DNA of 64,000 bases from an uncultured Psychroserpens sp. (GTDB taxonomy: Bacteria > Bacteroidota > Bacteroidia > Flavobacteriales > Flavobacteriaceae), in the NCBI GenBank assembly GCA_947488655.1, contig CANKZZ010000003.1, forward strand, positions 62,001-126,000. The letters run 5' to 3'. The position numbers were made by a program, and so were the translations under genes. Shown here one piece after another: positions 54,904-62,783 of the stretch (positions are counted from its first letter, which is position 1; each line of letters opens with the position of its first letter). The notes under the pieces are model-generated. The model ran no database searches, was not told the DNA's origin, and worked only from the letters and a program-made list of their open reading frames with translations.

Positions 54904-55605
54904 ATGAATAAAGTTAATAAGATTTTATTCTTCGTCTTATGTATTTCAATAATTTTAAACATAGCATTAGGTGTAAAATTTTTTAAAAAATTGTATTGGG
55001 TTTATTTTGAAAAAGAACCTTTTGTAACATATAATTACGGTAGAGACGAGCTATTTAAAACCTTCAATACTGAGACAACAGATATTATTTTCTTAGGAAA
55101 TTCGATAACTCAACATTTTGAGCTTTTTGAATTATTACAAGACACGAGAGTTAGAAATAGAGGCATAGGCGGAGATTCTGTTTTAGGTGCTTTACAGCGA
55201 ATAGAATCAATCACAGACGGAAAGCCCTCTAAAATATTTATCATGTTGGGAATAAATGATTTAATTAGCGGAAGAACCAACACCGAAATTTTAAACAATT
55301 ACAAAAAGCTCATATCAGTAATTAAAAACAGCAGTCCTTCAACACAAATTTATATAGAAAGTGTGCTTCCAGTGTCTAACCATAAAGACACATTAATTTG
55401 TTGTGAAAACGCCAACCAACGAATTATTGAAATAAACCAACAGTTAAAAGATATAGCAACTCACCACTCCTTAAAATATGTAGATCTTCATACCAGCTTT
55501 TATAAAAATGGAGGCATAAATATGGGTTTAACCGTTGATGGCATTCACTTAAATGGAGATGGTTATGCGTTGTTAAGTAAACAGTTAAAACAGTTTTTAG
55601 ATTGA
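54904..55605 (+). CDS. Membrane-anchored SGNH/GDSL-family hydrolase
   Basis: A 233-aa esterase/lipase-like protein. One N-terminal membrane helix (ILFFVLCISIILNIALGV) precedes an SGNH domain: block I IIFLGNSITQHF (Ser67), block II Gly in NRGIGGDSVLGA, block III GINDL, block V VDGIHLNGDGY with the catalytic Asp and His. It probably acts on acyl or acetyl esters in the envelope. It lies between copies A and B and is not part of the duplicated unit. Confidence 0.88.
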   Translation: MNKVNKILFFVLCISIILNIALGVKFFKKLYWVYFEKEPFVTYNYGRDELFKTFNTETTDIIFLGNSITQHFELFELLQDTRVRNRGIGGDSVLGALQRIESITDGKPSKIFIMLGINDLISGRTNTEILNNYKKLISVIKNSSPSTQIYIESVLPVSNHKDTLICCENANQRIIEINQQLKDIATHHSLKYVDLHTSFYKNGGINMGLTVDGIHLNGDGYALLSKQLKQFLD

Positions 55606-56063
55606 TGATTATTAAATTCTTTTAAATTGTAAATAGTCACTGTTTCTTTTTGAAACCTTTGTGGTTTTTCTATCTTTAAGGTCTCCCTTATAAAGTATTA
55701 ATAGTACAAATCTCTGCACTGTTATTATGGTGCCCAAATACAATAATTTTAAATGTCTGAAGACCAAAAACAAACACTACTAAAACAAACGCTATGGAAT
55801 ATTGCCAACGACCTTCGTGGTAATATATCACACTAACGAAATTATAGAACCTGAAAGTTTATTTTAGTGCTTCATAGAATGCATCACAAATTATTTACAT
55901 AAACTATTAATTGGCGATATCTTTCAATACCTATATAACTCAGCATGTTTTTTAAAAGCACGAGAAATAGGAGAGCGCATTTTAGATAAAATGAAAGAGT
56001 TTGTACAGGTCTTTATTAATGGCATGACAGAATAACACTAAGAAGTAAACACAAAACTTATTA
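55606..56063. other. Region of degraded genes
   Basis: Holds the hsdM relic (55753-55836). A further open stretch, about 55877-56035, reads ITNYLHKLLIGDIFQYLYNS ... LDKMKEFVQVFINGMTE and ends in a stop, but has a stop upstream and no start. It is probably the tail of another lost gene that I cannot identify. Confidence 0.5.
55753..55836 (+). pseudogene. hsdM: Relic of a type I restriction methylase gene (hsdM N-terminus)
   Basis: Twenty-seven codons, MSEDQKQTLLKQTLWNIAND then LRGN, match the characteristic start of HsdM proteins (xLWxIANxLRG, normally followed by MDADEFRDYILG). The frame then meets a stop, and no other part of the ~500-aa methylase or of hsdS/hsdR is present. A short remnant of a deleted restriction-modification system. 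Confidence 0.6.
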
Positions 56064-56423
56064 ATGACAATAAACCAACTCCCAGGAATCTACAACATAT
56101 CAGGAACCAATCAAAACGAAGAAGGTGTAACCTACAAAGGAACTTTAACCATAACATTAGATAAGAGCAATAGAATTATTGCCAAATGGTTAATTAACAA
56201 TAGCCAAGAACAGACAGGTAAAGGCTTTTTTAAGGATAATATTTTGGTAATCAATTTTAACTACAAAGGAGATTATGACATGATTTTTAAAGGTGTTGTA
56301 GTTTATAAATGTATAACCAAAGATGTTTTAGATGGTTTTTGGTCAGAGAAACATGGTAATCCGTTGTTTTTAGGTACTGAGCGTTGTTTCAGGATTGGCA
56401 CACAACAAGAGTTTGTTAATTAG
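56064..56423 (+). CDS. Small strand-rich protein of unknown function
   Basis: A 119-aa protein without a signal peptide, predicted as a beta-barrel or sandwich: LPGIYNISGTNQNEEGVTYK, GTLTITLDKSNRIIAKW, YDMIFKGVVVYKCI. Not recognised. It sits alone between the hsdM relic and the convergent transmembrane protein gene of copy B. Confidence 0.65.
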   Translation: MTINQLPGIYNISGTNQNEEGVTYKGTLTITLDKSNRIIAKWLINNSQEQTGKGFFKDNILVINFNYKGDYDMIFKGVVVYKCITKDVLDGFWSEKHGNPLFLGTERCFRIGTQQEFVN

Positions 56424-56582
56424 TGTATGTCTTCAACATCTTATTTTAATAACTGTTTCAAAATGCCTTCACAGTTTAACTTTACTGTATTGACAGTTTA
56501 TAATACTGGCGAATTTCGACATATAATATAGTTTAAGGCTAACGTAAGTCTTGTATATTAATGGTTAGCTGAACTTTTCAGC

Positions 56583-57368
56583 TTATTTACAGATATATTT
56601 ATTAATCATATATTGAGTAATCGGTTTTAAAGTTTTTCCTGTTTTTGGATGCAAACCAAGATCAGTAAAGTACTCTAATTCCTTAATTTTATTTTTACCA
56701 TACCAAATATTAACACTACCATCATCATTAAAGAATTTTGTTTCCTGACAGTCGGGAGAGACTTTTTTAAATAGTTTTATCCGCTCTTCTTTATACAATC
56801 TGAGTTGATTGATATTATATTTTTCAGAGTCAAATTCTACTTCTACATAATGATCTTCATGCCATACCATCCATTTTGTTTGACTACTGACTATATTGAC
56901 TGCAGTAAAAATTAAGATTACTATTAAAGCGGTAGATATGAAGAGTATTAAAAATTTATTAAAAGCTGAAGCATTTATAAACCAAGCAAATAATTTCTTG
57001 TTTTTCTTTTTAATGACTGCAGTCGATTCTCCATCTCCATTTATATATACTATATCATCATCTTCTGTATTATCATCTTTTTTTTGACCTAAAATATAAT
57101 CTTCATAATTTTTGTAACCCAAAAATTTGCATAGCCCATTGATGACTTTAAGTTGAGATATATTGATGTCTCCATCGGTTGCTTCAATCTCTAATGATTT
57201 ATCGAAAAAATTTTTTAAACTTCTTTCTCCAATAGGAAATTTCATTTCAACTGAAATATAATCTGATAAAACCTTAGATAAACGATTTTTTGAGGGTTCC
57301 CTAATTCCTTTTTTTTCTTCATTTTCTTTAGCTTTTCGAAAAGCTTCAATTACTATTTTTTTATGCAT
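56583..57368 (-). CDS. Transmembrane protein with N-terminal helical domain, divergent from the TCS genes (copy B)
   Basis: A 261-aa protein. The N-terminal ~95 residues are a charged helical domain (SKNRLSKVLSDYISVEM; ISQLKVINGLCKFLGYKNYE) presumably cytoplasmic. One membrane helix follows (FLILFISTALIVILIFTAVN, about 137-160), then a compact C-terminal domain: KWMVWHEDHYVEVEFD, YKEERIKLFKKVSPDC, IWYGKNKIKELEYFTDLGLH and PKTGKTLKPITQYMINKY. I remember this C-terminal pattern as recurrent in Flavobacteriaceae but know no function. It is transcribed away from the lipoprotein/kinase/regulator genes; a decayed second copy is at 60838-61611. A sensor or anti-regulator role is speculation. Confidence 0.8.
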   Translation of the reverse strand: MHKKIVIEAFRKAKENEEKKGIREPSKNRLSKVLSDYISVEMKFPIGERSLKNFFDKSLEIEATDGDINISQLKVINGLCKFLGYKNYEDYILGQKKDDNTEDDDIVYINGDGESTAVIKKKNKKLFAWFINASAFNKFLILFISTALIVILIFTAVNIVSSQTKWMVWHEDHYVEVEFDSEKYNINQLRLYKEERIKLFKKVSPDCQETKFFNDDGSVNIWYGKNKIKELEYFTDLGLHPKTGKTLKPITQYMINKYICK

Positions 57369-57728
57369 ACTGGGTTGGTTTTAAAGTTTGTCAAAATAAA
57401 GTATTCTGTTGGAAAACTGTTGGTATTTTATTTCCTAGTTATTACCAAATACTTACCCAATGCTTTCCAAAAGTACCTGACTATTCTTCTTTTATTTGTT
57501 TCCACAGTCAATTACAGTTAGGCATTGCTAACTTAACTAAAGTAAAAGATTGATTGATACGGAAACCCGTAAAGTGATATGCTAATCAATGAGAATTGGG
57601 AAGCATCGATTAGCTATTACTTTGCACTTTTCTACTTCCCGAAATAACAGAATAATTAATCTAAAGGCATGGCTTTAATAAAATTTGAGAACTCTCATAC
57701 AGCCATTCTTTTGCAAAATTTTAAAGAA
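57369..57728. other. Divergent intergenic region of copy B
   Basis: Separates the transmembrane protein gene from the lipoprotein/kinase/regulator genes. The right half (57558-57706) holds several conserved inverted repeats described separately. The left half shows nothing I can name. Confidence 0.5.
57558..57706 (+). promoter_or_regulatory. Conserved structured leader or operator region (copy B)
   Basis: In order: TACGG-AAAC-CCGTA (57558-57571). An 11-bp stem follows, GCTAATCAATG / CATCGATTAGC (57581-57591 with 57604-57614, one mismatch), whose loop ends GGGAAG (57598-57603). CTTCCC (57635-57640) could pair with that loop as a pseudoknot. Then ATGGCT / AGCCAT (57669-57674 with 57701-57706) encloses GAGA-AC-TCTC. 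All four elements recur at the same spacing in copy C (61800-61948), with compensatory changes in the second stem. It lies before the lipoprotein gene. RNA structure or DNA operator cannot be decided by eye. Confidence 0.5.
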
Positions 57729-57899
57729 ATGAGAAAATTATTATACATTATGGTTTTGCTTTTTATTGGAGTATACTACTCATCTTGCACACCAGAGAAC
57801 ATTGTAGATCAAATTAATGAGCCACAAGTATGTTGTGGAGAAACAGGCGAAATTCCACCTCCACCACCTCCACCTCCTGGAGATGATTTAGATGGGTAA
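57729..57899 (+). CDS. Small polyproline lipoprotein (copy B)
   Basis: I take the ATG at 57729: this gives a 56-aa lipoprotein with signal KLLYIMVLLFIGVYYSSC (lipobox SSC) and a mature part of about 38 residues ending EIPPPPPPPPGDDLDG. An in-frame ATG at 57669 would add 20 non-signal-like residues and lies in a conserved hairpin. The octaproline run suggests a rigid spacer or a protein-binding tail. It precedes the kinase gene by 29 nt and is conserved in position in all three copies, so it probably belongs to the sensory unit. Confidence 0.6.
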   Translation: MRKLLYIMVLLFIGVYYSSCTPENIVDQINEPQVCCGETGEIPPPPPPPPGDDLDG

Positions 57900-57928
57900 A
57901 ACTAAAAATTTGTTAGTACATTAGAGGT

Positions 57929-59569
57929 ATGAAATTAACCAACACTTCATTCCTCTTTTTTTGTATAATTTATTGTCTATATTTTTTAGTAGGCAGTACA
58001 AATGTTTTAGCTCAAGACTTTAATGATAGCATACAATATCATTCCAAACGCGGACTAAGTCCACAAAATGCAAATGACCTATATAACGCTTACAACTATT
58101 TTAATGAGAGTTATGAAGATGCTATTAAAAAAGATGATTTAGATAGAGCTTTACGATGTCTTTATTTTTTATCAAGTATAGATTTTAAAAATGGAGATTA
58201 TTCTACTGCCGAAAAAACTGCAGTAGAAGGTTTGAAAATTATTGATGATTCAAAAGGTATAATAGACTTGTCTAATTTTGAAATTAGTTTCTATAATCTT
58301 TTAGGAAATATTTATAATGAAAATAGAAATAAGGATAAAACACTCAAATTATATAACAAAGTTTTATCACTGTCTAATACTGCAAATGATAGTGTGATCG
58401 TCTATAATAATATTTCAATTGTATATAAAAGGCATGACGAAGTATCAAAAGCAAAAGATGAATTGTTAAAATCAATAAAGATTTTTCCAAGAGTTAGTAA
58501 TGTGAGGGAAAAAGCGCGTGTTTTAGACAATTTGGGTGTCATTTATTCATTAGAAAATAATACAGAGGGTTTAGCATTTATGAAACAAGCCTTGGAGCTT
58601 AGAGAGCAAATAAATGATACATCAAGTATATATACGAGTTATTCACATTTAGCTAAATACTTTAATACAATTGGAGATAAAATTGAAGCTAAAAAATATG
58701 CCTTAAAAGCTAATGAAATAGCAAATAACCTAAACTCTGCTTCTTATAGAAATAATGCACTTGGTTTACTAACAGATTTAAGTGATGATGATTTTGCAAA
58801 AGCTTATAAACAACTAAATGATAGTTTGTACAGAGCGGAAAGAGAAAGTTTGAACAAGTTTGCTTTAATGAAATATGACTTAGGTAAAAGTGAATTAATA
58901 TCGCAAAAGGCAAATGCTAAAAGTCAACTTCTTTTTGTTATTGCAAGTTTTCTGGTAGTACTAAGCTGTGTGTCATATATTCTACTGAGATCTAAACATA
59001 AGAAAGATAAACTTCAACAAGCTTTTAATACCGAATCTGAAATATCAAAAAAAGTCCATGATGAGATAGCTAATGATGTATTTCATGTGATGATGAAATT
59101 GCAAAACATCAAACCAGATGAAGAATTGATTGATGATATGGAACATATTTATAATAAGACACGAGATATTTCGAAAGAACATAATCTGGTAGATATGAAG
59201 GGTGATTTTGACGATATTTTAGATGATTTAATTTTAAGCTACAATGATTCTAAAACAAATGTTATAGTTAAGGGGAATTCAAAAGTTAATTGGGCTGCAT
59301 ACTCAGAGATAAAGAGAATCACTATATACAAAGTATTACAAGAGTTATTAATAAATATGAAAAAGCATAGTGATGCTTCAATTGTTGTCATAACTTTTGA
59401 TACCAATCGCAAAACGATACTAATAAATTATAGCGATAATGGTATAGGCTGTAAAATAAAAAAAGGTACAGGTTTGCATAATGTGGAAAACCGTATTGCA
59501 TCATTAAATGGAACGACTACTTTTGAAACAGAAATGAACAAAGGATTTAAAGCAAAATTTAAGATTTAA
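57929..59569 (+). CDS. TPR sensor histidine kinase (copy B)
   Basis: A 546-aa kinase. A signal/anchor (LFFCIIYCLYFLVGSTNVLAQ) leads to ~280 residues of TPR-like helices (LGNIYNENRNKDKTLKLYNK; ARVLDNLGVIYSLENNTEGL). Next come one membrane helix (about 333-353), the H-box KKVHDEIANDVFHVMMKLQ (His377), N-box QELLINMKKHSDAS and G-box DNGIGCKIKKGTGLHNVENR. It is coupled to the response regulator gene, which starts 2 nt after its stop. Complete and the only intact kinase of the three copies. Confidence 0.92.
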   Translation: MKLTNTSFLFFCIIYCLYFLVGSTNVLAQDFNDSIQYHSKRGLSPQNANDLYNAYNYFNESYEDAIKKDDLDRALRCLYFLSSIDFKNGDYSTAEKTAVEGLKIIDDSKGIIDLSNFEISFYNLLGNIYNENRNKDKTLKLYNKVLSLSNTANDSVIVYNNISIVYKRHDEVSKAKDELLKSIKIFPRVSNVREKARVLDNLGVIYSLENNTEGLAFMKQALELREQINDTSSIYTSYSHLAKYFNTIGDKIEAKKYALKANEIANNLNSASYRNNALGLLTDLSDDDFAKAYKQLNDSLYRAERESLNKFALMKYDLGKSELISQKANAKSQLLFVIASFLVVLSCVSYILLRSKHKKDKLQQAFNTESEISKKVHDEIANDVFHVMMKLQNIKPDEELIDDMEHIYNKTRDISKEHNLVDMKGDFDDILDDLILSYNDSKTNVIVKGNSKVNWAAYSEIKRITIYKVLQELLINMKKHSDASIVVITFDTNRKTILINYSDNGIGCKIKKGTGLHNVENRIASLNGTTTFETEMNKGFKAKFKI

Positions 59570-59571
59570 AA

Positions 59572-60237
59572 ATGTTTAATAAAGTTTTAATAGTAGATGA
59601 TCATGACGATGTTAATAAAAGTGTACTAGATATTTTACAGTCACTCGGCATTAGTAACATTAAAAAAGCTCAATATTGTGATGATGCTTTTCTAAAAGTA
59701 AAGAAAGCAGAATTTGATAAAGAACCCTTTGATTTAGTTATATCAGATTTATCTTTTAAAGAAGATCATCGCGAATGTAAATTGTGTTCAGGAGAAGAAC
59801 TAGTCGCTGCTTTAAGGGAAGATTATAGTGCCTTACCTATCATTGTTTACTCAATGAAAGATCAACTTCAAAAAGTGAGGCGACTTATTAAACATTTTCA
59901 TGTGAATGCATACGTTTGTAAAGATAGAAGAGGGACAGCAGAATTAGAAAAAGCAATTACAGCAGTTCATAATGACGAGCAATTTTTATCTCACCAAGTT
60001 CAACACGCACTAAGTCCCAAAACTAATTTAGAAATAGATGATTACGATCTTGAGTTATTAAAACAATTATCTTTTGGTTTTTCTAAGGAACAAATAAGTG
60101 TTTTGTTTAAAGAAAGTAATATTGTGCCTAGTAGTTTAAGCTCTATTGAAAAGCGTCAAAACAAACTCTTCATTCAATTTAAGGCGAATAATGCAACCCA
60201 TTTGGTAAGTATTGTAAAAGACTTAGGTTTAATTTAA
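59572..60237 (+). CDS. Response regulator (copy B)
   Basis: A 221-aa regulator with D9-D10, phospho-acceptor D59 (FDLVISDLSF), and the flavobacterial LuxR-like C-terminus (LSFGFSKEQISVLFKESNIV; SSLSSIEKRQNKLFIQFKAN; HLVSIVKDLGLI). It aligns end to end with copy A at 53473. Cognate to the kinase immediately upstream. Unlike copies A and C, no DUF6567-like gene follows. Confidence 0.93.
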   Translation: MFNKVLIVDDHDDVNKSVLDILQSLGISNIKKAQYCDDAFLKVKKAEFDKEPFDLVISDLSFKEDHRECKLCSGEELVAALREDYSALPIIVYSMKDQLQKVRRLIKHFHVNAYVCKDRRGTAELEKAITAVHNDEQFLSHQVQHALSPKTNLEIDDYDLELLKQLSFGFSKEQISVLFKESNIVPSSLSSIEKRQNKLFIQFKANNATHLVSIVKDLGLI

Positions 60238-60498
60238 TTTCTATTTTAAGTAGTTTGGTTTCGTGATTTTTTATGTCTTAATATTTCCGAAGGAATTCTA
60301 TAATTAAAGATTTTTAATTTCAGTAAGGAAAATTAAAATTTTGTCAAGGCTGTAAAACACCTACCAACACAAATAGTGTCTAAAGGGTTACCAATATATG
60401 TATCGATTGTGGTCTTACATAAAACTCAATTTAGATCATTGGATTTATATTAGCGAATCTATTATTTGCAATTAAACAGATATAAAAAAAGATCATAA

Positions 60499-60530
60499 AA
60501 AACGGTTTAGAGTGAACTAAACCGTTTGTT
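60499..60530 (-). terminator. Terminator downstream of the tRNA fragment
   Basis: aaacggttta / taaaccgttt; on the minus strand a T-run follows, consistent with it once ending the tRNA transcript whose 3' half lies at 60549-60592. Confidence 0.65.
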
Positions 60531-60548
60531 TGTAACCAATTAAGAGTT

Positions 60549-60592
60549 GTAGCGAGAACGAGATTTGAACTCGTGACCTCTGGGTTATGAAT
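60549..60592 (-). pseudogene. 3' half of a tRNA-Met (CAT) gene
   Basis: On the minus strand the sequence runs from the anticodon CAT through the variable loop, a full T-arm (ACGAG-TTCAAAT-CTCGT) and the acceptor strand TCTCGCT. The 5' half (D-arm, acceptor 5' strand) is missing; the bases upstream are unrelated A+T-rich DNA. A tRNA 3' end without its 5' half is the usual trace of integrase-mediated insertion or excision at a tRNA attachment site. Confidence 0.7.
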
Positions 60593-60659
60593 TTCAAAAA
60601 TCCAATTTATATGATTTTTAAAATATTGATTTTCAATTAGTTGAAAATTTTTGTATTCT

Positions 60660-60706
60660 TAATCGTGTTCCAAATCGTGTTCCAAATCGTGTTCCAAATC
60701 GTGTTC
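60660..60706. repeat. Four tandem copies of a 12-bp repeat
   Basis: The unit aaatcgtgttcc is repeated almost perfectly four times, followed by a degenerate fifth (tttagtgttcac). It lies about 70 bp from the tRNA fragment. Possible recombinase arm-binding sites or a relic of coding repeats; undecided. Confidence 0.7.
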
Positions 60707-60837
60707 AGTTTAGTGTTCACTTTTTGATGGTATTGTTATAAATCAAATTTAATTAAAAATTTTAGAAAATTTGATTAATTCTGACATCATTTAAATTTTT
60801 AAGTATATGATTTTTAGAAAAATAAGAATTAATTAGA

Positions 60838-61611
60838 GATATATTAATTAATCATATATTGAGTAATTGGTTTAAGCGTTTTACCTGTTTCAGGATGTCT
60901 CCATAAATCTGTAAAATACTCTAATTCTTTATTTTTATTTTTTCCATACCATATAATATTACTAACATTGTCTTTAAAAAATGGAGTTTCCAAACAATCG
61001 CAGGAAAACTTTTTAAAAAATTTTATTCGTTCTTCTTTATATAATTTTAGCTGTTTCACTTTATAATTTTCTGTATCAAAATCGACTTTAATATAAATGA
61101 TCTTCATGCCATACCATCCATTTTGTTTGTTCACCTAGAATATTTCCTGTAGTAATAATGATAATTAATAATGTAATAGTTGATATGTAGACTATTAAAA
61201 ATTTATTATAAGCCGAAGCGTTACTAAACCATACAGAATTTTTTTACTTTTTATTTTAATAATTGTAGTAGATTCTCTATTTTCATTTATATATATCATC
61301 ATCTTCTATATCATGATTTTTTATTTGCTTAAAACATAATCTTCATAATTAATATAGCCTAAATATTTGCATAGACCATTTAGCAAATTAACTTGAGAAA
61401 TTTTGATATCTTCATCAGTATTCTTGATTTCTTGTGCTTCGTTATAGTAGTTTATTTAACTTCTTGCTCCAATGGACAATTTCATTTCTTCGGTAATATA
61501 AGCTGATAGAACTATAGATAATCGATTTTTTTTTGAAGGAGCTTTGCTACCTTTTATTACTTCGTGGTCTTTAGCTTTTAGAAAAGATTCAATTATTACC
61601 TCATTATGCAT
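60838..61611 (-). pseudogene. Decayed copy of the transmembrane protein gene (copy C)
   Basis: Aligns along its length with the 261-aa gene at 56583. The start MHNEVIIESFLKAK is recognisable at 61611. A stop follows SIGARS, and there are frameshifts around the membrane segment and at the start of the C-terminal domain. The longest surviving frame (60844-61134) reads YKEERIKFFKKFSCDC, IIWYGKNKNKELEYFTDL and ETGKTLKPITQYMIN, then stops early. Confidence 0.88.
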
Positions 61612-61799
61612 TTTTAAGTTGGTTTTTTATTATTTACAATAAAATTTTCTAATGGAAAATCGATGGAAAAAAAATCCAAATCGTTGTGGTATAGTTACTT
61701 ATAGATTTTTATTCAAAAAGAAATTATTCTACCCTTATTTGTTCCATAATCAATTATAGTTATGGCTAGCTAACATAACTATAGTATAAAATTGATTAA

Positions 61800-61948
61800 T
61801 ATGGAAAACCGTAAAGTAATATGTTGTGTATTGAAAACGGGAAGCAATACTTAATTATTATTCTGCGCTTTTCTACTTCCTAAACTAACTGATATTATAA
61901 TCTAAAAAGCATGGCTTTAAATTTTTTTGAGAACTCTCAAACAGCCAT
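61800..61948 (+). promoter_or_regulatory. Structured leader/operator region (copy C)
   Basis: Counterpart of 57558-57706: TATGG-AAAA-CCGTA (61800-61813, one G-U change). A stem has core GTATTG / CAATAC (61828-61833 with 61845-61850) and loop ending GGGAAG. CTTCCT (61876-61881) lies at the same 31-nt distance as in copy B. ATGGCT / AGCCAT encloses GAGA-AC-TCTC. The genes behind it are dead but the leader is well preserved. Confidence 0.5.
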
Positions 61949-61968
61949 CTTTTTGCAAAAGTTTTAAT

Positions 61969-62120
61969 TATCACAATTTTTATACATGTTAGCATTATTT
62001 TTTATCATAGTTAACTTTTCATCGTATACACTTGATGAAATTGTAAATGAACTTGAACCTCAGGTATGCTTTGATGTGGGAGAACATATTCCGTCACCAT
62101 CACCTCCTTCAGGTGCATAA
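61969..62120 (+). pseudogene. Decayed polyproline lipoprotein gene (copy C)
   Basis: Aligns with 57729-57899. The start ATG has become ATC, there is a stop in the signal region, and the lipobox Cys codon TGC is TAT. The mature part is still readable (DEIVNELEPQVC ... HIPSPSPPSGA), with a shortened proline run. Confidence 0.8.
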
Positions 62121-62159
62121 TAGATTATTAAAAAATAATTATATTTTTTAGGAATTAAG

Positions 62160-62531
62160 TCATGTGAATTTTCATTCCTCTTTTTTTACTTTTTTGCATA
62201 ATCAATTATGTTGTGTTCAAATAATGTCATAAATGGCCAAAATGAAGATAGTTTATCATATTATAGAACATTAGTTTGTAAATCAAGCACAAATGCAGAT
62301 CTCACAAATTCGTATGTGTATTTTAAACAACGTAATAAAAGAGGTGTAATAATAAAGAGGCTTTAAATGTAATTTATAATTTAAGATATTAAGCTATAAT
62401 ACAGTTTGATTTAGGCCTATTAAATGAAAGTGATTCTACAGCAATATCTTCTCTAGAGTAAAATGACAATTTTAATAAAGATAATGCTATACATCTTGTC
62501 GCTATAGTTAAGGATTTAGGGTTATTTTAAA
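62160..62531 (+). pseudogene. Deleted histidine kinase fused to the regulator 3' end (copy C)
   Basis: The first part aligns with the kinase start of copy B (cattcctctttttttactt; aatgcagatctcacaaattcg against aatgcaaatgacctatataac), with several stops. About 62475 onward the sequence jumps to the last ~50 nt of a response regulator (AIHLVAIVKDLGLF). A single deletion thus removed most of the kinase and most of the regulator. The regulator tail is nearly identical to copy A (53473-54138), less like copy B. Confidence 0.8.
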
Positions 62532-62635
62532 AAAAAGAAATACGCAGTTACGGAAAACAGTAAAATACCTAGTAATAATTTACTTAAAATTGAGAGGTTA
62601 TTATATTAATTATCTAAATAGGGAGAATTTGAAAA

Positions 62636-62666
62636 GAGGCAAGCGACACTGTGAGCCTCTTTTTTT
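62636..62666 (+). terminator. Terminator in copy C
   Basis: gaggc / gcctc hairpin followed by seven T, the counterpart of the element at 54236. Confidence 0.7.
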
Positions 62667-62783
62667 CGGAATTATGGTTTTCGGTAATGTAGATTTTTAA
62701 TTGGAATGAAGTCCGCGAAGTAAAGTCGAAACATGCCGAATAAAGACTAAGAACAGAGGTAGGTTTATCTAAAAGTTTATTAA

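Larger units (their letters stand above)
60238..60837. other. Intergenic region between copies B and C with recombination marks
   Basis: Contains one exact decamer (60283-60292), a hairpin terminator (60499-60530), a 3'-half tRNA-Met on the minus strand (60549-60592) and a 12-bp tandem repeat (60660-60706). No integrase gene or other coding frame is seen. Confidence 0.6.

Noticed and set aside
55606-56063. A complete small gene in the gap after the SGNH hydrolase
   Set aside because: The only frames are a 27-codon HsdM-like start that ends in a stop and a C-terminal stretch without a start; both read as relics.
57669-57728. Upstream in-frame start of the polyproline lipoprotein
   Set aside because: Would place 20 non-signal residues before a good lipoprotein signal, and the segment is conserved as an inverted-repeat leader in copy C where coding capacity is lost.
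60660-60706. Possible CRISPR or replication-origin iterons
   Set aside because: Contiguous 12-bp units without spacers, no cas or replication initiator gene adjacent; better kept as a recombination-associated repeat.
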